From the NCBI RefSeq assembly GCF_036323735.1, contig NC_086038.1, positions 25,276,001-25,340,000 of the forward strand: a stretch of DNA of 64,000 nucleotides, given 5' to 3'. Under the pieces are notes generated by a model. That model was given only the letters and a program-made list of their open reading frames with translations, did no database searches and was not told the origin of the DNA. The first letter of the stretch is position 1; every line of letters starts with the position of its first letter. The position numbers and the translations under genes are program-made. Positions 10,098-21,648 of this stretch are shown here, one piece after another. This DNA comes from Rattus norvegicus. Taxonomy: Eukaryota > Chordata > Mammalia > Rodentia > Muridae.

Positions 10098-10404
10098 AGG
10101 TAGGATCTTCTCTATCCCCTCCTCCCTTTGTCCTGAGGCTACACTGGTGAGTAGGAAATCTCAAATTTTGATGAAGGTGTGCTGGATCTGTATTCCCGCC
10201 CCAGGCAAAGCCAAGCCAGCGGAGCCTTCCGTTGTTTTTTTTTTTTTTTTGGTTAAAGTTGTTTTAAGTTTTGACTCAGACTTCTCCATCAGTCTCCCTT
10301 GTTCCGGATCTTTCTGCCACTGACAAACTGTAGCCGCTTGTATTTTAATGCTAATTTGGGTCCCCCAAGTTTGTTTGCGTGAAAGGGTAACACAGAGCTT
10401 CTGG

Positions 10405-10850
10405 GAACCTGCCCCCAGTTCATTCTGATTGGTAAAGATGCCAGCAGCCAATAGCTGGACAGAAGAGAGAGTTAGGGTTCCTGGGCTTGGGACCTGGAGG
10501 AAGGAGGGAAGGAGAAAGGCACCCCATTCCTTAGGAGTGTACGGGAGAGAGACAAGAACCGCCGTGGAGGTAGAGAAGCAAGGAGCGCCCTGGGCTCCGG
10601 GCCCAGAGAAACGTGGCTCAGAGGGCCGATATTGGAATTAAGAACCGCCAAGATGGAACATTGGAAATTAGAAGTAGTAGCTCAAAGTTAGGCAGTTGCC
10701 CGACTCTTGTGCTTTTTAAGGAATATTAAAATGTAAAGGCTATGTGCGTGTGCCTTTCATCTGGGAACATAAATGGTCAAAGGTAGGAAGACGCCCCACA
10801 CCAGAATTTATTAAAAATATTGCTACTATAACATATACCATGTGTAAGGA
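10405..10850 (+). mobile_element. Possible LTR fragment
   Basis: CTGATTGGTAAAGATGCC, CAATAGCTGGACAGAAG and TGCCTTTCATCTGGGAAC recall a rodent ERV-type LTR (RMER17-like). The assignment is from memory and weak. Confidence 0.35.
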
Positions 10851-11235
10851 ATACCCAGGGAGTTACAATCCTAGGGTTTGTTGTCCACCTACCGAAGGGC
10901 CAGGCTCTCTGCTAAGGACTAGGGATAAGTCAAGCCCAAATGTGTGTGGTATCTCTATAGTCCATGTGGCCGTGCTGTAGTACCTAGGCTGGCCTCTAAG
11001 TCTCTGTCCTAGGATTGATTACCAGCGTGAGCCAGCAGGCAGACTCTCCAGGTATTTAATATCCAAGATATGCAGACCTCAAAACATTTAATTAAACATC
11101 ATTGCTTTTCCCCCTCTTGGGCAGCGTACACACAGTGAGAACCATACAATGATGAGATCATGTTTCATAAGAATATTACTATACGTTCACTGAATATCAA
11201 TTTTGAAATAATTCAAAACTTTAACACTATCTTGA
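10851..11235. other. Unassigned with B1-like remnant
   Basis: A diverged reverse B1 may lie at about 10960-11045; nothing else was recognised. Confidence 0.35.
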
Positions 11236-11352
11236 GGGGTTGGGGATTTAGCTCAGTGGTAGAGCGTTTGCCTTCCTAGGAAGCACAAGGCCCTGGGATC
11301 GGTCCCCAGCTCCGAAAAAAAAAAAAAAAGAACCAAAAAAAAAAAAAAAAAG
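11236..11352 (+). mobile_element. ID SINE
   Basis: ID with an extra TTCC in the anticodon-stem equivalent (GCCTTCCTAGGAAGC) and a long compound A tail. Confidence 0.88.
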
Positions 11353-11402
11353 ACTGTCTTAGTTCATTGCTGTGAAGCAATACCATGAGCAAAGCAACTC
11401 AT

Positions 11403-11701
11403 TTTTTTTTTAAGATTCATTTATTTATTGTATACGAGTACACTGTCACTGTCTTCAGACACACCAGAAGAGGGCATTGGATCCCATTACATATTTTTGT
11501 GAGCCACCATGTGGTTGCTGGGAATTGAACTCAGGTCCTCTAGAAGAGCAGTCAGTGCTTTTTTTTGTTGTTGTTGTTCTTTTTTTCGGAGCTGGGGACC
11601 GAACCCAGGGCCTTGTGCTTCCTAGGCAAGCGCTCTACCACTGAGCTAAATCCCCAACCCCCTAGTCAGTGCTCTTAATCACGGAGCCCTCTCTCCAGCC
11701 T
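11403..11701 (-). mobile_element. B2 SINE (contains an ID)
   Basis: Reverse B2 from AAGATTCATTTATT to CTCTCTCCAGCC, itself split by the ID at 11560-11663. Confidence 0.88.
11560..11663 (-). mobile_element. ID SINE inside B2
   Basis: Reverse ID with T-rich tail at its left; 10-bp target duplication AGTCAGTGCT at 11550-11559 and 11664-11673. Confidence 0.92.
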
Positions 11702-12040
11702 GACCAAGACAACTCTTAAAGGCAAACATTTAATTGGGGCTTGCTTACGGTTTCAGAGGTTCAGTCCATTACCATCATGGTGGGAACATGGCAAAATGCA
11801 GGCAGACATGATGCTGGAGGAGCCCAGAGTTCTACATCTTGATTTGCAGGCAGCCAAAAGGACACTAACTTCTGCACTGGGTGGAGCCTAAGCATAGGAG
11901 ATCTTAAAGGCCACCTACACAGTGACACACTTCCTCCAACAAGGTCACAGCTCCTAATAGTGCTACTCCCTATGGCCAAGCATTCAAATACATGAATCAT
12001 TGGGGGCCAAACCTCGTCAAACTACTACAAACATATTTCT

Positions 12041-12223
12041 TTTTTTTAAAAAGATTTTATTTTATATATATGAGTACACTGTCACTATCTTCAGACACAC
12101 CAGAATAGGGCATCAGATCTCATTACAGATGGTTGTGAACCACCATGTGGTTGCTGGGAATTGAACTCAGGACCTCTGGAAGAGCAGTCAGGTGCTCTTA
12201 ACCACTGAGCCATCTCTCCAGCC
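12041..12223 (-). mobile_element. B2 SINE with 17-bp target duplication
   Basis: Reverse full-length B2; CTACAAACATATTTCTT is repeated at 12024-12040 and 12224-12240. Confidence 0.93.
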
Positions 12224-12344
12224 CTACAAACATATTTCTTAAAGCTGAGCAGTGGCAGTGCCTGCCTTTAATCCCTAATGCTACTGATGGTCGTGGAACA
12301 TTCTGGAACCCGTGTGGATGGTAGTGATGCTACCATCACCTCAA

Positions 12345-12538
12345 TGTTTTTTTAATAAAGATTTATTCATTTATTATATATAAGTACACTGTAGCTGTCT
12401 TCAGAAACACCAGAAGAGGCATCAGACCTCATTACAGATGGTTGTGAGCCACCACGTGGTTGCTGGGAATTGAACTCAGGACCTCTGGAAGAGCAGTCGG
12501 TGCTCTTAACCACTGAGCCCCTTAATCTCTCCAGCCCC
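12345..12538 (-). mobile_element. B2 SINE
   Basis: Reverse B2 with a 7-bp CCTTAAT interruption in the GAGCC(...)CTCTCCAGCC end. A 40-bp B1 5' fragment precedes it at 12243-12285. Confidence 0.88.
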
Positions 12539-12645
12539 CTTAGTTTGGATTTTATTGCTGTGAAGAGACACCATGACCATGGTAGCTTTTATATAGAAGA
12601 AAGCATTTAATTGAGGCTGTCTTACAGGTTCAGAAGTTCAGTTCA

Positions 12646-12738
12646 GGGCTGGGGATTTAGCTCAGTTGGTAGAGCGCTTACCTGGGAAGCGCAAGGCCCT
12701 GGGTTCGGTCCCCAGCTCCAAAAAAAAAAAAAAAAAAA
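12646..12738 (+). mobile_element. ID SINE inside the LTR-like unit
   Basis: Full ID; target AGAAGTTCAGTTCA duplicated at 12632-12645 and 12739-12752. Confidence 0.93.
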
Positions 12739-13696
12739 AGAAGTTCAGTTCATTATCATCATAGTGGTAAGTATGGCAGCATCCACACAGAAATGCTGCT
12801 AGAGGAGTCAAGAGTCATCTTGATCCTTAAGGCAGCCAGAAAACTCACTTCCACAGGCAGCCAGTGGAGGCTCTCTTTTGCATTGGATGGAACCTGAATG
12901 TAGGAGACCTCAAAGTCTAGCCCCACAGTGACACACTTCTTCCAAAAAGGCCACACCTCCTAAAAATGCCACTTCCCTTAGATCAAGCATATTCAAGCCA
13001 CCACATCCCATACCCTGGCCCCCATAGGCCTGTTCAAATGCAGGGTTATATGGGGACCATACCTAAACATAGCTTAATGCAAAAATACTTTCAGTCTAAT
13101 GTCAGAAGTCCCCATAGTCTATCTATCATAGTCTCAACAATTAAAAGTCCAAAAGCTTCAAGTCTCTTCTGAGAGTCATGTAATCTCTTAACTGTAATTC
13201 CCTATAAAATCAAAATCAAAAAGCAGATCACATACTTCCAACATCATAGTGAGGAAATACTAGACCAAAGCAAGGCAGAAAACTAGCAGAGAAAACTCCA
13301 AAGTCAGCATCTCCATGTCTGATATCCAACTCCTTCCAACTATGTTGACTTAACAAACTTTCTCTTGAGCAGGTTCCACTCCGTTAGCTGCTTTCCTTGG
13401 CAGGTAGCCCACAGCTCTGGCATCTCTCATCTTGGGGTATCCAAGGCAACATCAATGTTACAACTTCAATGTCTGGGATCTACACATATTCTTCTGGGCT
13501 CCTCCAATGGGTTCGCATCACTTCTCCAGCTTTGCCCTCTGTAGCACTCTAAGGTTGATCCACTCTGTTCTTGGTGGTCATCCCATGGTATTGGCATCTC
13601 CAATACGCCGGGGTTTTCCACTGCAACTAGGTTTCCAACAGCTGGAAGGCTACCCTGATTACATGGCAGACTTCAAGTTGAAAGTTAAGGAGACTA

Positions 13697-13961
13697 GGTT
13701 TAAGAACTAGGCAAGTAGTCCAGGCAAGTCAAATACTAATTGAAAAGCCCCAGACTCCAGCCTTCATTCCCCAATAATGGTTCCAGAATGCCTCGAGATA
13801 AAGTAAGATAAAGCTTATCTACTACAAGCTCACTTGGTTGTCTCTCTGTCTTGGTTGTAGAAGAGCCCAACATGCTAGACTTCTGCAGAATAAAACACTT
13901 TCTGTTTATAGACTATTTGAGTTGGGGTATCATTCTTTGGTGAGTCATGAAACCTTACACA
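13697..13961 (+). mobile_element. Possible second LTR nested in the interior
   Basis: Breaks the repeat interior and contains AATAAAACACTTTCTG followed by TTTGGTGAGTCATGAAACC, the look of an LTR R-U5 end. Not confirmed. Confidence 0.35.
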
Positions 13962-14710
13962 GCCTCTCATAGGCTTCTTCATAATGCTCATCCTTAACTT
14001 CTTTGCTGACTCCTTTAGTCTTGGGCCGTTAAGTACAACTGAGGCTGCATAATGGCCTTCCCTGGCCTCTCACAGTGCCAAACCTCAACTGTTCTTCATG
14101 ACCCCTTCATTCCTTCAAAGCCAGTACTACCTGGGTGACTCTTACACATTACCAAGTCCAGCTGCAGCCCAAGGTACAACCTAGAAGACAGTGTCTTCCA
14201 TATGCCTACTAGGATGGTCCATTAAACCCCACTTGAAGCATCTCACTGCTTTACAAATCCAAGGTCCCAAAATCCACATTACTCCCAACAAAAACATGTT
14301 CAGGTCTATCACAACAATACCCCAACACTAATACCAACTACTGTCTTAGTTAGGGTTTCCGTTGCTGTGACCATGACCAAGGCAACTGTTATAAAGGACA
14401 ACATTTCACTGGAGGTGGCTTACAGTTTCAAAGGTTTAGTCCATTATCATCATGGCAGGAAGCATGCAGTGTTCAGGCAGACATGGTGCTGCAGAAGGAA
14501 CTGAGGGCTCTACGTCTTGATCCTAGGGCAGCCAAAAGGAGACTGTCTCTTCTGCAGGCAACCAGGAAGAGGATTTCTTCCATATTGGGTAGAGTTTGAG
14601 TGCCAGGAGCCCTCAAAGCCTACCTACACGGTGACACACTTCCTCCAACAAGGCCACACCTCCTATTAGTACCACTACCTATGGGCCAAGCATATTCAAA
14701 CCAGCACACA

Positions 14711-15074
14711 AGGTTAGGTTGAAAGAGGTGGCAAAGCCTTCCTCTGGTGGACGTCGACAACCTACGACGAAGAGGAATTCTAGTTTTCTCTTAGAATTTT
14801 CCACCTGACAACCATTTCCTTACAATTGTTGTTCCTACTGAGATTAGCTAAACCTGCCTCCTTGTTCAACTGTATTCGAAAAATAATCCTACATTCCTAT
14901 TCTAATGTATATAGTAAACCTGCTGTATATAGTCACCATGCTGAACCAGGCTTCTCCACAGAGCCCAGACTGCCTGATCCCAGCTTTTCTGTATCTGTAT
15001 CTCTCTTCTTTTCTTGGCACCCATATTTGGGGCTCTTAAATTCAAGCCGTGTAAGGATTCGACACATCTGTACC
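14711..15074. other. Unassigned intergenic sequence
   Basis: AT-rich; no family recognised. Confidence 0.35.
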
Positions 15075-15295
15075 GGCAGCACAAGGAAAACGGAGACAGG
15101 AGGATTGGAGCTTGGTGGCCAATTGATTAGCTCTGGGTTCAGTGAGAGATTTGTCTCAGAAAAATCATAAAAAAAAATCAAGGATGATAAGACATCAACC
15201 TCTGGCATTCATGTGTACTTCTGTCTGCCTACACACGTATGTATGCACAACATACATTCTGCATATGCAAATGAATAAATAAGTTCTCTTAAGTG
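15075..15295 (+). mobile_element. B4-like SINE
   Basis: B1-like body then CTCTGGCATTCATGTGTAC and CACACGTATGTATG tail typical of B4/RSINE ends. Confidence 0.5.
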
Positions 15296-15470
15296 ACAAT
15301 ACTAACTTACAAAGTGTCATTCAGTGAAAGAACCCAATGGAGTATCTGAAGCAGGGTGTGTATATAAAGATCATTTTCTTTAGTATAGCTGGAGAGGCTG
15401 GCAGGACTGCTCAGTGGCTTCCTTGTGACTGTACAAATGGGCATATACACTTGCAGACATACAGTACACA

Positions 15471-15657
15471 TTATTTTTTTTAATTAAATTTATTTTATGT
15501 AAATAAGTACACTGTAGCTGTCCTCAGACACAGCAGAAGAGGGCATGGGATCCCATTATAGATGGTTGTGAGCCCCCATGTGGTTGCTGGGAATTGAACT
15601 CAGGACCTCTGGAAGAGCAGCCAGTGTGCTAAACAGCTGAACCATCTCTCCAGCCCC
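15471..15657 (-). mobile_element. B2 SINE
   Basis: Reverse B2, slightly diverged (GTGCTAAACAGCTGAACC). Confidence 0.88.
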
Positions 15658-15666
15658 ACGTTAATT

Positions 15667-15763
15667 TTTTTTTCCCTTTTCTTTTTTTCGGAGCTGGGGA
15701 CCAAACCCAGGGCCTTGCGCTTGCTAGGCAAGTGCTCTACCACTGAGCTAAATCCCCAACCCC
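15667..15763 (-). mobile_element. ID SINE
   Basis: Reverse ID immediately after the B2. AATTTTTTTTT on both sides is a plausible target duplication. Confidence 0.88.
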
Positions 15764-15867
15764 AATTTTTTTTTAACTTTAACTGGAAATATATAACTGA
15801 AAAATCACCTTGGAAACAAAAATTTAAAAAAAATAAAAAAAATTTAAAAAAAAGAAGAAGACATTTA

Positions 15868-15996
15868 ACCAGGTGTGGTGGTACAAGCCTTTAGTCCCAG
15901 CGCTTAGGAGGCAGAAGCCAGTGGATCTCTGGGAGTTGGAGAACAGCCTGGTCCAAGACAGGCAGAGCTACATAATGAGACCTTGTCTCAAAAAGC
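15868..15996 (+). mobile_element. B1 SINE
   Basis: GGTGTGGTGGTACAAGCC to ACCTTGTCTCAAAAA. Confidence 0.8.
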
Positions 15997-16436
15997 AACC
16001 GAATTGAAACTGGGTTTAAAAAAATATATGTAGGTAAACATTGAACCTAATTTCTTTTAAAGGGTGTGTGAGTTATTCAATATAGAAGCTGGAATATGTT
16101 TTATTAAGTCATATGAAAAACATTTATTCCCTTACTACAAACCATCCGCATTAGTTTTCCGTTTTGCTTCGCAAATTACCAGGAACATAGTGGCTCAGGG
16201 ATTAAAAAAAAATAAGAGGGGTGGGGGCAAGATTCATTATTTTGATTTCTGAGTGAGGAATCTTGGCAAGGCTTAACCATATCTGAATGAAAATGGGCAC
16301 GGACACCAAAATAGCCGCTTTGTGGGTGAAGAGGAAAAGTTTATTCCAAACTGCTGAGGCTGTCTCTGGGGAAAGCAAAGAGAAGTTAGAGGAGAAAGAT
16401 TCTCAGGATTAAATGGGAACCGGAGAAAGGGTGTGG
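15997..16436. other. Unassigned intergenic sequence
   Basis: No repeat or exon recognised. Confidence 0.35.
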
Positions 16437-16812
16437 CTTACTCGGGGTTTCTATTGCTGCAATGAAACACCATGACCAAAAACCAAGTTGGAGAGGAAAG
16501 GGTTTATTTGGCTTACACTTCCACATCACCCTTCATTCTCGAAGGAAGTCAGGATGGGAAGCCAAACGGCAGGATCCTGGAAGCAGGAGCCGGGGATACA
16601 CAAGCCAGGAAGGATGCTGCTTACTGGCTTGCTCAGCCTGCCCTCCCGTAGAATTGAGTACCGCAACTCACAGCTCAGGCGTGGCACCACCCACTTCTCT
16701 ATTGATTGCTAATTGAGAAAATGCCTTACATTTTCAGGAAGGCATTTCCTCAAAAAGGCTCCTTCCTCTCTGATAACTAAAGTTTTGTCAGGATGACACA
16801 AAACCAGGCAGT
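16437..16812 (-). mobile_element. LTR-like repeat, near full length
   Basis: Reverse copy of the family seen split at 6966-8131: GGGGTTTCTATTGCTGC start, GGCTTGCTCAGCCTGC, GCTAATTGAGAAAATGCC and TTTTGTCAGGATGACAC. Confidence 0.7.
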
Positions 16813-17261
16813 ACGGAGGACTTGTCCGCTGGGCTGGGGCTTGCGAGCAGGAACTCAGGGAGCCTAGAGGCTACCATTGACAAGTTAATAGGCACCAGTC
16901 ATATGTTAATGGGAGCCACGTGGCCATCTGTTTCTCTGGTCCGAGATAAGGAATTTTTTTTTTTTTTTTTAAGCAAATAGGAACTTTCCTCAAGTCCCGG
17001 AGCGAATAGTGGCTTTTGTCTAAATGTGAAATGTTGGGAAAAGGAATTTCTTGGGGAACCCAGCAATAGTGGTAGTGAAGTTATTTTAGTCACCTGAGAT
17101 AATTAGGTCTCGTTTTTAGTTTACACATTAGTGCCAGGATCCACCTCCTGTGGCTGGAGGGCCGAGACCCCAGCTATCTGCTCTCAGCTGCCACAGAGCG
17201 GCAATGTGGGCCTCTCAGAAGCACTGCAATACTGCTTCAGAGTCAGCCCCGCTGCTAAGGA
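16813..17261. other. Unassigned intergenic sequence
   Basis: Nothing recognised except a T(20) run near 16955. Confidence 0.35.
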
Positions 17262-17505
17262 TGTGGTTTGATTGGCATGGTGCTTAACGAAACATGCACA
17301 TTGACCTGCGTTCAACCCCCAGCAATACTTACAGACAGGAGGATCAGGAGTTCAAAGTCAGGGTTGGGGATTTAGCTCAGTGGCAGAGCGCTTGCCTAGG
17401 AAGTGCAAGGCCCTGGGTTCGGTCCCCAGCTCCAAAAAAAAAAAAAAAAAAAGAGTTCAAAGTCATCCTTGATTACATAGTGAGTTCGAGGCTAACCTGG
17501 GGGGA
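17262..17505 (+). mobile_element. B4/B1-like SINE split by an ID
   Basis: Left piece to 17360 and right piece from 17453; GAGTTCAAAGTCA is repeated at both edges of the ID. Confidence 0.7.
17361..17452 (+). mobile_element. ID SINE
   Basis: Full ID with A(19) tail; 13-bp target duplication 17348-17360 / 17453-17465. Confidence 0.93.
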
Positions 17506-17687
17506 AGAAAGGAGACCATATCGCTAAACAAGAAAAAGCAAATCAGACATTTTTCGGGGCATCTCTCCAGTTTACCGACACAGTTCTACAAAATTCAGTC
17601 AGCCCTTGATGTCCACAGGGGATGGGTTCCAAGACGGAGAGAGACCGAAACCTTCTCAAGCTCAAATCTCTTGTCTAAACCAGAAAA

Positions 17688-18350
17688 GCATTTATTTATT
17701 TGAGTGCCTGTGGGTGTGTGGCCAGCTACCACTTTCTGCCTATTCCTTTAGTTGAGGTCTCTCCCTGAACCTCACATTTTTTTCCAGGTTGGCTGGCAGC
17801 CAGCAAGTCCTAGCCATCCACATAACCCCACGCCCTCCTCGCCCAGATGTTGGAGTTATAGGCACACACAGGATAGCTGGCTTATTCTGTGGGTGCTGGG
17901 ATGTGAACTTTGGTCTTCATGATTGTGTGGTGGATGCTCTTACCTGCAAGGCCATCTTTCCACCTCATCCTCTTGCTTTTGGTTTGAAGCTGGGTGAACT
18001 ATAGATTCAAGTTAAAGACACAAGTGGCTTGCCCGTAGAGCCTAACAAGGAAGGAGCTGTTGCCTGGTTGTCACAGGACTGCACTTAGGAACAGGGGCTT
18101 TGTTTAGTCACTTTTCTTGTCACTGATAGAATATTTCATAGAAGCAACTTAAGGAGGAAGGATATGTTTTCACTTACAGTTTCAGGGAATTTCATACATC
18201 ACAGGTCGGGAGGGCAGAGTGGGGTGGCTCTGGAGGAGAGGGACATCTGCCTGTTGCTTCTTACTCAGCAGTCAGGTCAGGGAGCAGCAAATGAGACTGG
18301 AAGGCAGGCCAGGCCAAGCTTCAAAATTCTGGGGAAACTGAGGTTCTTAG
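17688..18350. other. B3-like and LTR-like remnants
   Basis: Diverged reverse B3-like sequence at about 17688-17970 and LTR-like sequence (ACTTTTCTTGTCACTGAT...) at about 18105-18320; both low confidence. Confidence 0.35.
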
Positions 18351-18351
18351 T

Positions 18352-18353
<2 letters not shown>

Positions 18354-18405
<52 letters not shown>

Positions 18406-18412
18406 CCTCTCT
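18354..18412. repeat. (CT)n microsatellite
   Basis: Nearly pure CT run adjoining a reverse B1 at 18414-18540. Confidence 0.95.
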
Positions 18413-18413
18413 C

Positions 18414-18540
18414 TGTTTTCTGAGGCAGGGTTTCTCTGTAAAGCCCTGGCTGATCTGGAACTCACTATAGACTAGATTGGCCTTGAACTCAGAGATCCGC
18501 CTGTCTCTGCTTCTGAGTGCTTGTCATCAATGCCCAGCTC
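18414..18540 (-). mobile_element. B1 SINE
   Basis: GGCAGGGTTTCTCTGT to CATCAATGCCCAGC. Confidence 0.8.
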
Positions 18541-18619
18541 TTTGCCTCATGATTAAAAGAATTTAAGGACAGGTTTGGAGGGATGCCTAAGAACAATTTA
18601 ACAGGTTTAAAAGAAAAAC

Positions 18620-18770
18620 TCTGGGCAGTAGTGGTGCATGCCTTTAATTCAGGCACTCCTGTGGTGAGTGGATCTCTGGGAGTTAGAGGCCAGCCTGGAC
18701 TACAGACTAAGCTCCAGGACACAGAGAAACCCTGTCTGGGAAAAATGAAAAACAAAATAAACAAATAAAA
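18620..18770 (+). mobile_element. B1 SINE
   Basis: GGGCAGTAGTGGTGCATGCC to an A/C-rich tail. Confidence 0.8.
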
Positions 18771-18845
18771 GAAAAAGCACAAGGAAGGACAGCATACATC
18801 TTGGCTGCCTGGAGGTGGGATAAGAAAGGAGAGAGAAAACCCTTT

Positions 18846-19498
18846 GTCTTAGATAGGGTTTTACTGCTGTGAGCAGATACCATGACCAAGGCAACTCTTA
18901 TGAAGACAGCATTTAACTGGGGCAGGCTTACAGGATTAGAGGTTCAGTCTATTACAGTCAAGGTGGGTGGGAACATGGCAGCATCCAAGCAGGCATGGTG
19001 CAGGAGGAACTGAGAGTTCTACATCTTCATCTGAAGGCTGCTAGCAGAATACTCACTTCCAGGCATCTAGGACTGGGGTATTAAGGCCCACACCCACAGA
19101 GACACACTTCCCCCAACAAGGCTACATCTTCAAATAGTGCCACTCCCTGGGCCAAGCATATTCAAACCATGAGAGACACTATGACCAAAGCAACTCTTAT
19201 AAAGGCAAACATTTAATTGAGGCTGGCTTACAGTTTCAGAGGTTCAGTCTGTTAATGTCTTGGTAGAAACATGGCCGCATGCAGGCAGACATAGTGCTAG
19301 AGAAGAAGCTGAGATTTCTACATCTTGATCCTAAGGCAGCCAGGAGTCTCTCTTTCCAGGAGGAGGGTCTCTTCTGCATGGGCAGAGCATGAGCATAGGA
19401 CCTCAGAGCCCACCCCCACAGGGATGTACTTCCTCCAACAAGGCCACACCTCCTAATAGTGCCACTTCCCATGGGCCCAGGATATCCAAACCACCACA
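18846..19498 (-). mobile_element. Two head-to-tail LTR-like units
   Basis: Unit 1 (18846-19168) begins GTCTTAGATAGGGTTTTACT and ends CATATTCAAACCA. Unit 2 (19172-19498) restarts within GAGACACTATGACC and ends CCAAACCACCACA. They share the repeat family but have different subfamily sequence. Confidence 0.65.
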
Positions 19499-19798
19499 TT
19501 GTCCCTTTCTGGGTTACTCAAGGCAAATGGGAGATAGCCTGGAGGAAAGAATCAAAAACTCAAAATCTCAAATTACTGGGGAAAGCACACTTACCCTCTG
19601 GGCAGGACCTGAAGGGGACAGAGTGGAAGAAAGAGGAGCTACTGGAAGAGAAGGCTCAGCAGCTAAAAGTGCCTGATGCCCCTCTGAGGAGAATCCAGGT
19701 CCCAGGTCCCCTTCCTCAAGCAGCTCACAAAGGTTTGCAATTTCCTATTCAGGGTATTTGAAGCTTGCTCTGTGCCTTATCCACACACGAGACACAGA

Positions 19799-20504
19799 TA
19801 CACAGACAGACAGACAGACAGACCAACCGACTGACCACAGGCATCCATACACATGTAGCACAGATGCATATACGTAAAAAAAGTAAAAAGAAAAGAAAAG
19901 TGACTCAGTTTTGAGCTATACTCCCTAAGTCAGTGAGTTGATAGGCTCTACTGGATGAACGCCTTTGTTTTGGGTAGCCTGGAACCTTAAGTCTCTACTT
20001 GAGGCCAAAGGTAGTTCTACCCCCATAGTGGTTCAAACAATTTAAATTTATTCCCATCTAGTTTACAAATGAGACGCCAACTATTGTCATTTTATTTGGC
20101 TTTGACAATTGGGGGGGGGTGGCAGTAATCTACTAGTCTACTTTTCTAATGGCTGGCTGGCTACTTGCCCAATGGTGTAACACAAATACTTGATGTTTCC
20201 CCTGGTCATGTCAAGCTCATGGTCCATCTCTTTTCATGACAGCTGCCCCCCTCCCCGCAACTCCCTAGCTAACTCAAAACCTGACTACCTCTAATTCCTC
20301 CAGTAATTGGCTGTAGCCATTTTTATTCAACCAATAGTTTTAAATTAAGGAACAAGGTTTGCACAACAAAAGCAGTTAATCTCGAGAATTCACTCCTAGG
20401 CAGCTCGACCTTCCTTGCATAGAATTTAGCATTACAATACATAGCAACCGGCCAAACCTTAGTGGGGAGGCTACTGGAGTGTCTCTTCACCTAGAAGAGG
20501 TAAC
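19799..20504. other. Short (CAGA)n, then unassigned sequence
   Basis: CAGACAGACAGACAGAC at 19803-19822, a G(9) run at about 20110, then nothing recognised. Confidence 0.4.
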
Positions 20505-20520
20505 AAGAAAATCATTTAGG

Positions 20521-20702
20521 GGCTGGAGAGATGGCTCAGTGGTTAAGAGCACTGACTGCTCTTCCAGAGGTCCTGAGTTCAAATCCCAGCAACCACATGG
20601 TGGCTCACAGCCATCTGTAATGCGATCTGATGCCCTCTTTTGGTTTCTGAAGACAGCTACAGTGTACTTATATATAATAAACAAATAAATCTTTAAAAAA
20701 AA
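20521..20702 (+). mobile_element. B2 SINE with 16-bp target duplication
   Basis: Full-length; AAGAAAATCATTTAGG at 20505-20520 and 20703-20718. Confidence 0.95.
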
Positions 20703-20774
20703 AAGAAAATCATTTAGGAGATGGGCTGAAATTTGGAGATGCAAGCCCACTCCCTCTATTAAAAGCTAGTTCTA

Positions 20775-20959
20775 GGGCTGGAGAGATGGCTCAGCGGTTA
20801 AGAGCACCCGACTACTCTTCCAGAGGTCCTGAGTTCAATTCCCAGCAACCACATGGTGGCTCACAACCATCTGTAAAGAGATCCGATGCCCTCTTCTGGT
20901 GTATCTGAAGACAGCTGCAGTGTACTTATATATAATAAATGAATAAATCTTTTAAAAAA
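20775..20959 (+). mobile_element. B2 SINE with 13-bp target duplication
   Basis: Rat-type B2 (CACCCGACTACTC, AAGAGATCCGATG); AAAGCTAGTTCTA at 20762-20774 and 20960-20972. Nearly identical in subtype to the copy at 34591. Confidence 0.95.
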
Positions 20960-21079
20960 AAAGCTAGTTCTAAAGCTGTTATAGAGGAACTTATATCTGA
21001 ATTGGAGTTCCAGTTGTACCCTCCAGGCGGATTTGCCATCTTCTGGCTAGCCTGGCCTGGTTAAGACACAGTTGCCTCT

Positions 21080-21640
21080 ATTACTGACTAACTATTGCTA
21101 TAATAAAACACTATAACCAAGCAGGTATGGTAATGCACACCTTTGATCCCAGCGCTCAGGAAACAGAAGAAGGCGGATCTGAGTTTGAGGCCAGCCTGCT
21201 CTGAACAGAGTGTGTTTTAGGACAGCCAAGGTTACATAGAGAAACCTTATCTCAAGACAAAACCAGAAAAAAAAAACCAATAACAATAACAACAACAACA
21301 AAAACAAAACAACTAACCAAACAAACAAAGATTCCCCACCACAGCAAGTGCAGTTTATAGAAGGGCTTACTTTGGGGCCTATGGTTCCACAGGGCTAAGA
21401 TTCTGTCATCATCATAGAAAGAACTTGTGGCAGAAAGCACCAGGCATGGTGGAGGGAAAGGGCAAAAACTCACATCTCAAACCTCAGGCAGACAACAGAG
21501 AACAACTTGGAACGCACAGTGTTTAGAAACCTCAAAACCTGCCTCCATGGCCACACACCTAAGCCTTCCTAGACAGCAACTAGCCAGGAGACCAAGAACT
21601 CAGATATCAGCACCTAGGTGGGACATGTCATTTAAACCAT
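21080..21640 (-). mobile_element. Old LTR-like repeat with a B1 inside
   Basis: TAACTATTGCTATAATAAAAC before and CTTACTTTGGGGCC after a B1 at about 21117-21330 suggest one interrupted LTR-like copy. Confidence 0.4.
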
Positions 21641-21648
21641 CGTACTGC

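Larger units (their letters stand above)
11355..12023 (-). mobile_element. LTR-like repeat carrying nested B2 and ID insertions
   Basis: Starts TGTCTTAGTTCATTGCTG at 11355, is interrupted at 11401-11701 by a B2, then resumes GACCAAGACAACTC. Read on the minus strand it is a TG...CA unit. Confidence 0.7.
12539..14710 (-). mobile_element. LTR-flanked non-coding retroelement (two LTR-like ends and interior)
   Basis: LTR-like units at 12539-13008 (with an ID inside) and 14342-14710, in the same orientation, bracket an interior that contains the repeat-typical ACTGTAATTCCCTATAAAAT and ATCTCCATGTCTGAT. On the minus strand the units run TG...CA. No gag, pol or env frame was found, as expected for a MaLR-like non-autonomous element. 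The family name is uncertain. Confidence 0.6.
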
